Below are positions 34,680 to 44,944 of a stretch of 64,000 bases of DNA, one piece after another. This DNA is from Bolinopsis microptera (taxonomy: Eukaryota > Ctenophora > Tentaculata > Lobata > Bolinopsidae), in assembly GCF_026151205.1 (NCBI RefSeq), contig NC_087073.1, forward strand, positions 10,454,636-10,518,635. Reading direction: 5' to 3'. Made by a program: the position numbers and the translations under genes. The stretch's first letter is position 1; every line of letters begins with the position of its first letter. The notes below the pieces were generated by a model. It did no database searches. It was not told where the DNA came from and saw only the letters and a list, made by a program, of their open reading frames with translations.

Positions 34680-36468
34680 AACGGGTGATACTCGTAAAAT
34701 ATCTGTTCCATATATTGGACCGTCGACGAATCCAACTCGGCGCGCGTCCTGGTAGGTTGTAAACCTACAATTTGGTTCTAAAATTAGCCTTGTCTTCAAA
34801 AAAACTCTTTGAAATAGCGTTTCGGTGTATGCAAAAATTTGTATTATATTTTAGGCATTTAGATTTTTTAACTTAGTTGTCTGACCTTTTGACCATTGTT
34901 AATAATTGGGCCGGCGCGCGCTAGTTCGTAGCACTTGCCATCGGGCCATAACATTTCGAGAAGAAAGCGGCGCGCGCTACTTCGAAGAAATTTAGACGAG
35001 TAACATCCGTCAATTTGACCTTTCACAATACAATTAATAGTAATTTTTTTAAAAATTTGTGCACAGAATAAGCAATATATTTTAGTGAATTGTTATAAAT
35101 TAATCGATTATGTAAATGTGCTCAAAATTAAAATTTGTGTTTCATTGATTGATTATTGAATGCGCAGCATGGCCCAGTAGTGCATCACGTTACACCCAGG
35201 AACCCTGACCGGATGGGGCTTAACTTTGAAAGTAAAAGAGTTGGAGACTTCCGGTTTTTTGTAACATGTTCCTCTTTTAAAAGTAACGTTACCTCTCCAG
35301 GAGGAAAATTCAAGACAACGTAATTGTTGAGTTATCTCAAAATCTCCAGAAAAGTCCCCTTTCGGGCCGATCAAAAGTTTGCAACTTTAACTTTGCGGAT
35401 TCCTGTACTCTGGTTGGCTGAATTGTGTCACGTGGTAGCTGCCTGAACATTGGAATACGGATGATGATTAATCACTCTACACTCGACTGTCACGTGACTT
35501 TTTCAACCCCTTCTCTAGCTGGTCCTGAACGACTATTCGAAAATTTAACCCTGTAATCTGATCCCAACCCTAACCCTAACCCAATCCTTAACAAAAGCAT
35601 ATGCTGAAACCCTAACCCTATCGAGAAATTAGACTAACTTCCTTATACGGTCATATCACGTGATCAAGACAGTTTTTCGCCAATATCTCGTCAGGGGAGC
35701 ATTTTAACCCTATGTCATGGGGGGTGATTCGGAATCAGCGTCCAAAAATACATCGATTGAAGTTGGTTTCAACTGTCGGGGACCCCTTTAGAACAATCTC
35801 GTAGATCGACTGTAGAGTGATTTAGCACGCTCGTTGGAATACGCCACGCGTGCAAATCATGCTTGTTGTCGCGCGCGAGGTCAAGCCGTCTGTTTAAATT
35901 AAACCAACTCTAGTACCACCACCAGCCGGTAACTTTTCCTGGGCATTAAATAAATGTGTCAACAGTAAAATTGCATTAATTTTTCTAAAAATATTTTAAA
36001 TAAACATTTTGTAGACAATACTTTCCAAGTTGATTGTCAAATTTTATGTCGCGCGGCGTGCGCGGCGCACCCTTTTCACGTCGCACTCTAGACTAGGTTA
36101 TCGGTTAACTAAAAGCGAGCAATAGATTAGCTAACTAGAAAAAATAAATTCTCAGAGCAAAGATTGAAATAGACACAATAAAACAAACACGAAAGTACTT
36201 TTTAAAAATTCGATAAAAGTAAAAAGCTTAATAAAATGTGCGCAAATGAATGTCAAATTTTTTAAAAAATTTAAATCTCTGAAAAACTGCTAAATCTAAA
36301 TATAATACTGAGTGGCTGCTTTTATTTCAGCTTTATCATTTATGTTATTTTTTGATACCCTACAAGAATTTTGTAGGTTTATACATTATAACCTACCAAG
36401 ACGCGCGCCAAGTTGGACTCGTCGATGGTATAATATTTGGAACAAATATTTTATTAGTATCACCCGTT
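34680..36468. mobile_element. 1.8-kb inverted-repeat element, CACCCGTTA family
   Basis: The left ~95 bp (AACGGGTGATACTCGTAAAA ... GGCGCGCGTCCTGGTAGGTT) is repeated in inverse at about 36374-36468 with roughly 85% identity. No transposase frame lies inside. The interior has GCGCGC patches and, near 35567, two to three CCCTAA units. Partial copies occur at 19730 and 20390. No target duplication could be fixed. Non-autonomous DNA transposon, superfamily unknown. Confidence 0.75.
35567..35616. repeat. Short interstitial CCCTAA repeats
   Basis: CCAACCCTAACCCTAACCCA at 35564-35583 and AACCCTAACCCTATC at about 35609. Equivalent to TTAGGG telomere repeats but far too few to mark a chromosome end; they sit inside the inverted-repeat element. 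Confidence 0.7.
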
Positions 36469-37498
36469 ATTAACAAGAATTAACATATTCAAAAATTTAA
36501 AATATACTGTTTGCTTAATATATATAACGTTTGGTCAAAAATCTCTTTTCTCAATTTTTATTTGAGAACAACACTCCATTTTAGGATCAACTGCAATCAG
36601 TTATATGGTCAAAATAAGTGTAAATAAGTATATCTGTCTCAGCGTATCGAGCAGAAAATGTTCATGAGGCCCTCTATACTACTAAACTAACAAAGGTCAC
36701 ATCTAATTTTGGAAAATTTATTCAAATATTAACCTCGCCATAATATATCTGCTATCGCAATATTACGGCTAATATGTAATATGTGGATTGAAAATAGGAA
36801 ATACTCACAATGTGTCACCAAGGGCTCTGACAACCAATTATGTGGTCCTTTTCAGTACAATTGTCAAAAGTCAAGTATTTGCACTATCACCCAACTTAAA
36901 GCATAGTGGAAAATGTATCGACTGACAATTTCAAATTTACGAACAATCTCTTTATCAGAAAGAATATTCAAACAATATACACATAATATAGCAATGGCCA
37001 ATTGGCTGACTATAAGGTCATGGCCTGAACAAACAATTTTTTTTAATAGTCAAGTGATGCTAAAGCAGAGCACAAATGTGTAATAAGTTAATAGATAAAA
37101 ATACTGATTCAATGATTAAAATTATAGCTGTGAGTGTCAATAAATTACTGTGTCATAAAAAAAGGAACGATGTCTTTATCTAGAAAATAAAAAATATTCT
37201 TGATTCTATGTTCTTTAGATTGTAATTTACGTTAGTAATAAACACCCCCTATTGTCATCATGAAATGGTTGTTGCTTGGGTAATGGTCTGAACTGCTCGT
37301 TGCAGTGGGCACCTTTACTAATTATTATTAATTTCATCTAATAAGCGTTTTTCGATTTTGCACTCAAATATTTATCGATTGAATTGTACTTTAAAACTTA
37401 CTGTGAACTTTATCGATATACACTTTGATTGCTTGACGTGCAAAGGTGATGAAGCAAGACTCCTGTTGAGTGTGAAACCGTAAATAAATATTATTATG
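36469..37498. other. No gene seen
   Basis: AT-rich, no coding exon or repeat structure recognised. Confidence 0.45.
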
Positions 37499-37506
37499 GA
37501 ATTCTA

Positions 37507-37684
37507 CAGTGACGTAACGTTGCCTGTGTGTTTCAAAGTGTGTTTCTAGAGCAAAACGCACAGTTTTGCTAGTACCTCTGTTAAGTTATTCAAAATTGTC
37601 CCACATTCAAACAACAATTTGGCGCCATCCCTAAGATGGCGCCACCCGCACAGCGGGGTCGGGGGGCCCTTCGTTACGCCACTA
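37507..37684. mobile_element. Internally deleted hAT-like MITE copy with target duplication
   Basis: Begins CAGTGACGTAACGTTGCCTG and ends TTCGTTACGCCACTA. Flanks are GAATTCTA (37499-37506) and GAATCCTA (37685-37692), a 7-of-8 target duplication. About 120 bp shorter than the complete copy, lacking the AACAGGGGGGCGC block. Confidence 0.88.
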
Positions 37685-38013
37685 GAATCCTACCTTGAAT
37701 ATTAATTATTAAACAAACTAGATTATTGGTGAACCTTTCCTTACTCTTAACGATTCTCTATGTAATGTGCTCTACTAAATGCAACACTTGATTTGATTAA
37801 ATGTAAATATTGTTAAAATGACCTTTTTATCTTCTTACTAATTATGTGATAAAATTTAGATACAACTGTAGAGGTGAGTAGATCTAACATTGTTGTTTCA
37901 CTTATTTTACTAAGTGACGCTTAACAAAAATGTAATTTAGGTTAAACAATTATGCTGCTCCCCTAATAAAGCTGGAATAGCATGATATTACCTATGCAGA
38001 AAACACTTCTGAT

Positions 38014-38312
38014 CAGTGGCGTAACGAAGGGCCCTGCTGACCCCGCTGTGCAGGGGGGCGCTGTCTTAGGGGGGGCCAAATCGTCGTTTGAATGTGGGAC
38101 AATTTCGAAAACTTAACTAAAGTACTAGCAAAACTGCGCGTTTTGCTCTAGATACACACTTTTTTAGAGATTTTACCGGCGTATTCTCTAAAATCACCTA
38201 ATTTGTTAAATTTTAGGAAGGGGCACCAAAAGGGGAGGGGGCGCCAACAGGGGGGCGCTTTTTCGGCAGGGGGGGGGGGGGGGGGGCGCCAACAGGCAAC
38301 GTTATGCCACTG
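38014..38312. mobile_element. Complete 299-bp hAT-like MITE with 8-bp target duplication
   Basis: Termini CAGTGGCGTAACG and GTTATGCCACTG are inverted repeats. CTTCTGAT flanks it on both sides (38006-38013 and 38313-38320). The CAGTGGCGTA-type terminus and 8-bp duplication are typical of hAT non-autonomous elements. It contains an 18-G run at 38269-38286. Relatives lie at 14062, 33339, 37507 and 38396. The minus frame 38148-38330 is not a gene. Confidence 0.95.
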
Positions 38313-38357
38313 CTTCTGATGCATTCTCAAGATCTATTGACCTAATAGTTTGATCAT

Positions 38358-38396
38358 CCCTAACCTTTTCTTTCATTAATGAAAGAAAAGGTTAAG
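38358..38396. repeat. 32-bp perfect palindrome
   Basis: AACCTTTTCTTTCATT followed directly by its reverse complement AATGAAAGAAAAGGTT, with no spacer, abutting the left side of the next MITE fragment. Confidence 0.9.
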
Positions 38397-38632
38397 GCGT
38401 CCCTGCCCAAAAGTGCCCCCCTTTGGACAAATTGGACAAATTAGGTGACCTTAGAGGTCTTGGTAAAATGTCTAAAAAAGTGTGTTTCTAGAGCGAAATG
38501 CGCAATTTTGCTAGCACTTTAGTTGAGTTTTTAATATTGTCCCACATTCCAATGACAATTTGGCTGCCCCCCAATGTAGCCCCCTAGCCCTTCCGCACAG
38601 CAAGATCCGCAGGGGCTTTCGTTATGTCACTG
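38396..38632. mobile_element. Truncated hAT-like MITE copy
   Basis: Shares GTGTGTTTCTAGAGCGAAAT, TTGTCCCACATTC and the terminus TTTCGTTATGTCACTG with the family. The left terminus is missing and appears replaced by the palindrome at 38358-38391. Confidence 0.85.
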
Positions 38633-39334
38633 GTAATTTACTTAGCTGATTTATGTCCTACCTTAATTATAGGGATTTAAGCTTTATATTAAATGTTGAG
38701 GACATCTTTAAACTTTCTGTATTTTGGCGATTGATTGATGAGATTCGATTTAATTTTATTATTTTTCCTAAATTTTAGAGCAGTACAAGCCCTACTATAT
38801 GTTATTGATATTGTTTATATAGCTCAGTTCAGTCTGGTTGTTTATTGGATGGTACATTTTTCTTCACTCCTTTTTAGACTGGAATTGAATGTTACAATTA
38901 ATTATTGCAATAGAACCCAATCTGATATCACAGTAATAACTTATTACTAATAAGTTGTTGATATTACTTACTTTGGGCAATCCTCAGCTAAAGTAAAGTC
39001 TCCTCAACGATTTTCCTTCATTGAGCACAGCGCACAGTAGATTGGGGATATTAACTTCTGTAACTCGATATATACAGTATATTGTGTTGAAGGCCTTCAA
39101 CTTGTGGAAGTTGCCAAGGCAGGATTGTTGAGACTGCCTGATCTACAGCCTTCATACATTGGCCTGCAAAGCTATCTCTTCATTGGGCTAGGATGGAGGT
39201 AGGGGGAGGAAGGTCTCCATTTTTATCTCAACACTTATTTTACTTCGGACATTCCAACAGCCACATTGTTACACAAGTGTGTAACCAGCCAATTACAGGA
39301 AGCCGAAGGATTCAATTATACATAAGGCCAGTGA
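38633..39334. other. No gene seen
   Basis: AT-rich. The frame 38735-38950 is hydrophobic by composition and has no recognised family. Confidence 0.4.
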
Positions 39335-39570
39335 CGGTTAAGGTAGTGTGTACCATACTTTCTTTGCCCGAGACTTTGCTGCAATGGGCAGCTCCTCATT
39401 TAACCCTCACACTCGATTTCTCGAGTATTTGGCTGAGTGGACCGGGGGGAGGGGGGCGGTAAACCACTCAGGATCCTTAGCTGCTATCCCACGGCTAGTG
39501 ACAAAGTCGGGAATCGAACCTGGTACCTCAAGCAATGCCAGGCAGATTAACCAACTGAGCCACTAAGCCG
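39335..39570 (-). mobile_element. tRNA-derived SINE
   Basis: On the minus strand GGCTTAGTGGCTCAGTTGGT starts a tRNA-like head. Its A box is TGGCTCAGTTGG (39562-39551) and its B box GGTTCGATTCC (39520-39510). A complete tRNA does not fold, because the 3' acceptor strand is absent, so this is a SINE head rather than a tRNA gene. The body continues with CCTGAGTGGTTTACCGCCCC and CGAGTGTGAGGGTTAAATGA. It abuts the 3' part of the old LINE, which may be its partner or just its insertion site. The plus-strand frames here are artefacts. Confidence 0.8.
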
Positions 39571-39599
39571 TTAGATTTGACAAAAAATTAGTATGTTTT

Positions 39600-40116
39600 T
39601 TCCAATATAAGTATGTTTTTTCCAATATAAGTTCCTGGCCTTCAAGAGGAGTCTAGGAATGTAGCAGTTCAGTGTTTAAGTCTCTGATCCATACAGGAGA
39701 ACAGGCTTGACACACACTTTGGAAAACTTTGCTCAAGCACAATCTGAGAAACCAGATATAATCCACACCTTTTAAAGTTTTATACATGCTGACCATTTAA
39801 AATTTTAAAACTGTTGTCAGCAGTGTAGGAACCAACGTATTTGAAGTCCTGCACATGCTCCAAGGATCTTTCGCTTTTTGCACAGATGTTAGCTTTATCA
39901 TTATTGATGTTTATGGTCATAAATTCCGTTTTAGAAGCATGTATTGACAAACCAACCAGCTGTGCAGCAACTTCATTAAGAAGACTTTGAGTATCTTTTG
40001 TGGTGTTGGATAAAAGTGATGATAAATATCATAGAGAAATATGATGATAAAAATCATAGAGAAGACGTATAGCCTTAATATAGGAGCTAGAAGGATTTGA
40101 AATAGGATCTCCCATT
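39600..40116 (-). pseudogene. Old LINE, 3' fragment of reverse transcriptase
   Basis: The minus strand reads ITSLLSNTTKDTQSLLNEVA, LVGLSIHASKTEFMTINIS, EHVQDFKYVGSYTAD and, further on, FPKCVSSLFSCMDQRLKH. These match the segment after the YADD box (DDLALLS...A...VGL..N..KTE.M..N, DFKYLGS) of a LINE reverse transcriptase. Just upstream MGDPISNPSSSYIKAIRLLY is the palm region before it. Frameshifts and stops are frequent. It continues at 49066 once the 40117-49065 insertion is removed. Confidence 0.8.
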
Positions 40117-40339
40117 CTGCCGTTTTCTGACAAAAGTGCTTAAGTAACACAAGGTTCATTTTGTGCAAATTGACTTTAAAGATTTCAATTCTGTAATTGC
40201 TCTGGGCTAGCTACTGTCCAATTTAAACTGCACCCACCATGTTTCTAAGGTACTTTGTCGACTTTTGAGACTTCTGACAAGATTTCATCATCCTAACCTC
40301 TCGGAAAGTGCCTCAAAATCAAAAATTATAGTTTGAATT

Positions 40340-40735
40340 TCTTAGAAAAGTGCTTAAGTACAGTCACATCGGCAAATACTACATGTTCTGATGAAAATGA
40401 CCCGTTCAAACCATTGGTCATCGAAAGTAAAACGAAAAATTAGCCTAAAACTGTTGTGATGAAACATTGGTTGTAAATAGGGGACACGCTGAAATAGAAA
40501 ATTTGAAATTTCGTTTTCTGAGAAAAGTGCTTAAGTACAGCCACATCAGCAAAAGCTCCATGTTTTGATGAAAATGACCCGTTAAAACCATTGGTCATCG
40601 AAAGTAAAACGAAAAATTAGCCTAAAACTGTTGTGATGAAACATTGGTTGTAAATAGGGGACATGCTGAAATAGAAAATTTAAAAATTTCGTTTTCTGAG
40701 AAAAGTGCTTAAGTACAGCCACATTAGTGGGAACT
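40340..40735. repeat. ~178-bp subterminal tandem repeat
   Basis: AAAAGTGCTTAAGTACAG begins at 40346, 40523 and 40701 (spacings 177 and 178). The units share GATGAAAATGACCCGTT, ATTGGTCATCGAAAGTAAAA and GGTTGTAAATAGGGGACA. Each repeats the subterminal motif of the 8.95-kb element. Confidence 0.93.
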
Positions 40736-41109
40736 TTATCTGCGATCATTCTGACCTAAAATTTTACGACAAATTGATTGGTGGTGGTTTAAGAACACGA
40801 AAACACTCCCTTCTCCCCAGCGGATTAAAAAATAGTCGGAATTCTACCAGCATTTCAACGAAGAGTTGATTGGTGAAAGTACGGGATAATAATAAATAAG
40901 TTTCTTTCTTTAGAAATTAAATTAAGAACTCAGATGAGGCTTTCTTCATAAAGACCAATGATTTGCGAATTATTGATATCGTAACGCGAGGCAAAGAAAA
41001 ACAAGCGTATAAAAATGTAACATATTTGTAAGTAATGCTGTACATAAATAAATGGTAAATAATACAAGAAATAGATGATTTTTAGTCAAACACTCGATTA
41101 AGATCTGTT

Positions 41110-41860
41110 ATATCTGTACTATCAGGCAAGTTCATCCAGAATACCCTACTACTCGGGGCCATAAGCCTGCACAGTTTACGTATATAATGTCTTGTTTTTT
41201 GGGAGTAGCTATCCGGGCCTCTTCCTGGGCGAAAGCTATTTTTCAACTTATGGAAATGAGTCTCTCGTCTTTTTGTCTGAGAAATGGAGTGAAATGAAAG
41301 GAAACCTCGTCATGATTTGTTTTCCATTCCATTTCTACAGACCCACGCTGGAAACTTACAACTTTAACATCTTTAGTTTTTTAGTTGCTTGTTCCGTAGG
41401 ACCTTGGCCACGATTCAAAGTCTGTGCAGTTCATGCTTATCGCAGTACCCACCTGTTCAACTGCCTGAACAAAGTCCTTATAATCATGAAGTTGACCTGA
41501 TTGTTTAATGGACAACTCCACTTTATGGTGGAATGAGTCTGCACTCATAAAGGTTGCACTGGCTCTAGATACTTCATACTTGACCGTTATCTTGTCCAGG
41601 TCAACATCTGGGCTGTTGATAATTGAACATAGGGCAGTAAATAAAGTCCAACACTTGTTTTGAGCAGAACAATTGTCTGCCCAAAAAATGATCTCCCTGC
41701 TACCACCAATCTTGCCAACTGGCAAAATGTTTTATTGCCCTTATCCAAGTCGAGGACACATTCTCATCTTTCCTTCCTGCGATTGACTCATTCCAAAGAA
41801 AGAATCGCTAAAGGAGCTCCGTCTGACCCCAGCCTCGCGAAGGTCTCGTTAAGGTCAACA
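41110..41860 (-). pseudogene. DUF7869-like protein fragment, candidate transposase
   Basis: The main minus frame (41725-41381, 114 codons) reads EIIFWADNCSAQNKCWTLFT, ITVKYEVSRASATFMSADSF and HHKVELSIKQSGQ. Upstream in another frame, NESIAGRKDENVSSTWIRAI precedes it; downstream, VVSFQRGSVEMEWKTNHDE, RIATPKKQDIIYVNC and a degraded MP..R.FW.NLP follow. This is the order of DUF7869 proteins (domain name from memory), multicopy in many invertebrate genomes: HEAIAGR..., W.DNCSAQNK, K.F..GHTFMSADSFHH..E, then a C-terminal LMP..R..FW. In place of the usual GHT run is SRASAT, so the central motif is damaged, and there are at least two frame changes. Position between the TIRs suggests it moved the element, but a catalytic triad is not established. 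Confidence 0.7.
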
Positions 41861-42866
41861 GATTTCAAATGTTTAATTAATTTGTAGTATGACAGTAAGG
41901 TATATAAGAAGTTATTTAATTTTGCTTGGGCTATTATATTGACTAGGTATTGAGGTTTAATGATGATATGGAATTTGAATTCTATATAAATTTACACTAT
42001 GTGGTTGGGGCATTTTGCATAGTAAATATGGTTACTACTCATATATATCATATTATTTGATTGGTATTCGATTTCTGATTATTTCTCTAGGAATATGATT
42101 ATTATATCTCAATTTGGCTTTAGGTAGGGTGCCCCGCTAAAAGAACTGGATTCTTCCAGGAAGCATCCCGTGCACAGAGCTTGGTCTACATATATATTAA
42201 ATTATTAACCATTAGATTGAGATTTTTTTTTTAGATTTGAAAAATTTTCAAAACGGTATATACAAATCAACAGGATTATAAAACATAAAAATAAAAACCG
42301 CTTTGTCGGCAAATGCCAGGGCCCTAACAATCCACTCAAAAAAATTCAAAACAGGACCCAGAAGCTTGTAAGCCACTGGTCAAAAAAAAAGTGAAATCTA
42401 ATTAAATAAAGATTTTGTTCAAAAATCAAATAAAATCAAAATTACGCGACCAAAATTCAAAAACTCTCATAAATGTGAAAATCTTAGTATCAATCAATAT
42501 CCATGATCAGAATAAATGAGGAAAAACGCGAAAATCACATACATTACTGTATTACAACAGATGTCAAAAATTGTTATTAACAGAGATCCAATGTGTCCAT
42601 AATAAAATAATAAAGTTCAACTAGCTTCCCAATCAAAAGGTAGTCAAGACAGGGTAACTAGAGTAGTAGGCAGTAACTTAGTAGTAATAGTAGAGTAGGG
42701 ATAAATTTGCTATCAGTGAGAAAGATGAGGGAATAGTCAGCATCAGGATGCAGAGAGTTTTCCCGTATGTGTCCATGCTTTAGTTGTAGTGTCAAAGTTG
42801 TGACTTCCAGTAAGATCAGGTAATCTGGTGATCTTAAACCCGAGCATCTCGAACCCCGTTTGACTC

Positions 42867-42916
42867 TTCTCACCCGGTGTCGCACAATACATGTACTGTG
42901 CGACACCAAGTGAGAA
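42867..42916. repeat. Hairpin with 12-bp perfect core
   Basis: GGTGTCGCACA and TGTGCGACACC with a short ATACATGTAC centre, extended by TTCTCAC/GTGAGAA with small mismatches. It lies about 350 bp past the LINE stop codon on the LINE's 3' side, so it may be a 3'-UTR structure or a separate foldback. Confidence 0.85.
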
Positions 42917-43265
42917 AAGCAGCTGAAATAAGGTTACGGAAAATGGGGGGGTTATCAAACCCCCACATAGTAAAGAAACGGGGCGTTTAATGAGGGGGAA
43001 GTGTTGGAGCTATGCCCCTCAGGGGGTAATTTAAGATTCAAAATAGAACATTAAGCAAGGTAAAACAGCTAAAAACGCAGCTCAAATGATCACACACACT
43101 GAATAAGAATTGTCACAAATTGAACATGAACATGCACATGCAGTCGGAATTACCCAGCTTGAATAAGAATCTAAAAAATGTCCAATTTGAACATGTAAAT
43201 GTACGTACATGCAGTCACATGCCAAAATATCAAAAACATGCAATATGGTAACAACATGCATGGTG

Positions 43266-44816
43266 TTAACGTGTAACTGAGTATGATTCGGGGTTCTTAG
43301 ATGCAGTGACAAAAAATGTTTGCGCATCAAGATTGGATGGTTCCCATGTGTTATTTGAACCATTAGATTGGTACATGAGAATGAACTGCTTAATATTGTT
43401 CTTGAAGGATGAAATTGAGGTGATATTTCTAGTGAGATAACTTGAGTTGTTAACAGCATTCCAGATTCTGGGAACAGCGTATAACATGTTGTGCATATTA
43501 TCTTTATAATACACTCTAGGACAAATAAGCCGTTTATCGTTAACAGCTGAAGTTTGAAAGTGTTTTCTTAGTAACGTTGGGTAACCACCAGCATGCACTA
43601 CCTGAAATCCCTCAGTGAGAATAAATTTATGATAAAGTCCATACACGGTAAGCACTTTGTTTTCACTGAAAACACGCTTCGTATTTCCTTGCTGATGTTT
43701 GTTAACTCTGCGAATCCCGAACACATTTCTTAATGCCTTTTTTTGATTGATAAAAAGTTTATTCAACTTATTAGTTGCTGTGCTGCTTCCCCAAACCGTG
43801 ATCCCGTAGGAAAGATGCGACTGTACGAGTGCATTAAAAATAGCAATTCTTAACATTTTAGGGGCGGTTTTACGAAGTTGATAAAGCACACCATTAACTT
43901 TGGAAACCTTCTTCCCGATATAGTTTATATGATCTGACCAATTTAGCGACTCCTCAATAAACACCCCTAGAAACTTGATACATTTAACTCGCTGTAAATT
44001 GTAGCCATCATAGGTCAAAGTATAATTATCAGCCTCAAGATTAGGCTTCGAGCGAGGTGTTCTGAAGAGCATGAATTTAGATTTAGTAAGGTTAATATGA
44101 AGGTAGTTGGCATCAATATAAGATTTAAGATTGCAAAGAAGTGCGTTCGCTTTTTCAAAAGCACCACCCAGAGTTTCATTTGTAATAAACGTATTGCAGT
44201 CGTCTGCAAATAAGACGAACAAGTTTCTATCTGCACAATTGCTCGTACAGACTGCAGTATTGTCACAAGTACATTGACAAGATGTTACGTCATTTATATA
44301 TAAAATAAAAAGTAGTGGACCCAAGACAGAGCCTTGGGGAACGCCACAAGTTATAGGGAGACAATCGGAAAAAGTGTCCTGATCAAAATGAACATATTGA
44401 GATCTTCCTGTAAGATAGCTTGCAAGAAGATCATTAGCATTCCCTCTAATTCCGTAATGATACAGCTTTTGAAGTAAGATAGAATGTTTAATAGTATCAA
44501 AAGCTTTAGAGTAATCTATAAAGATAGCTAAAGTGTGATTTTTCTGATCCAGACTTTTTAAAATGTTGCAGATAGACGTGTTAAGTGCCTGTATGGTCGA
44601 ACGCCCACTTCTGAATCCAAACTGACCCTCGTGGAGAACATTTTCCTTTGTAAAAAACGAAATTAACCTTGACTGTATCAGCTTTTCAAAGATTTTGGAA
44701 AAAACTGGAAGTATAGAAATTGGTCGATAGTTTGAAACAGAGTTACGGTCACCACTTTTAAAAAGCGGTAAAACTTTGGCAATTTTAAGTTCCGAAGGAA
44801 ATAATGAGTTGTTCAT
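43266..44816 (-). CDS. LINE reverse transcriptase domain
   Basis: 516 codons without a stop. Order seen: LPLFKSGDRNSVSNYRPISI (about 17-36), GQFGFRSGRST, IFIDYSKAFDTIKHSIL with the first catalytic Asp at 101, GVPQGSVLGPLLFILYINDV (158-177), LFADDCNTF with the catalytic Asp pair at 205-206, then YTLTYDGYNLQRVKCIKFLG and the C-terminal AIFNALVQSHLSYGITVWGS thumb region. All catalytic residues are present. It copies LINE RNA into DNA at a nicked target. The same frame is open upstream of Met 1 to about 44943 (VFSEISEIIRKLNSNKSSDF), which belongs to the same domain, so the Met is not the true start. One frameshift cuts it from the endonuclease ORF. Shadow frames at 43082-43459 and 44015-44266 are not genes. 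Confidence 0.95.
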   Translation of the reverse strand: MNNSLFPSELKIAKVLPLFKSGDRNSVSNYRPISILPVFSKIFEKLIQSRLISFFTKENVLHEGQFGFRSGRSTIQALNTSICNILKSLDQKNHTLAIFIDYSKAFDTIKHSILLQKLYHYGIRGNANDLLASYLTGRSQYVHFDQDTFSDCLPITCGVPQGSVLGPLLFILYINDVTSCQCTCDNTAVCTSNCADRNLFVLFADDCNTFITNETLGGAFEKANALLCNLKSYIDANYLHINLTKSKFMLFRTPRSKPNLEADNYTLTYDGYNLQRVKCIKFLGVFIEESLNWSDHINYIGKKVSKVNGVLYQLRKTAPKMLRIAIFNALVQSHLSYGITVWGSSTATNKLNKLFINQKKALRNVFGIRRVNKHQQGNTKRVFSENKVLTVYGLYHKFILTEGFQVVHAGGYPTLLRKHFQTSAVNDKRLICPRVYYKDNMHNMLYAVPRIWNAVNNSSYLTRNITSISSFKNNIKQFILMYQSNGSNNTWEPSNLDAQTFFVTASKNPESYSVTR

Positions 44817-44944
44817 ACAGTTGTTAAAAAGATGAGTAAGAATGGTGGAGAACTGATAATTAAATAACTTAAGAATTCTAGGAGAGAAATCTGATGACTT
44901 GTTGCTGTTAAGTTTACGAATAATCTCACTAATCTCAGAAAATA

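Noticed and set aside
35564-35616. Chromosome end
   Set aside because: Only a few CCCTAA units, inside a transposon, with ordinary sequence on both sides.
38148-38330. Pro-rich minus ORF
   Set aside because: Lies across a MITE and its G run.
39496-39570. Functional tRNA gene
   Set aside because: A and B boxes fit, but the T arm and 3' acceptor strand do not pair; it is the head of a SINE.
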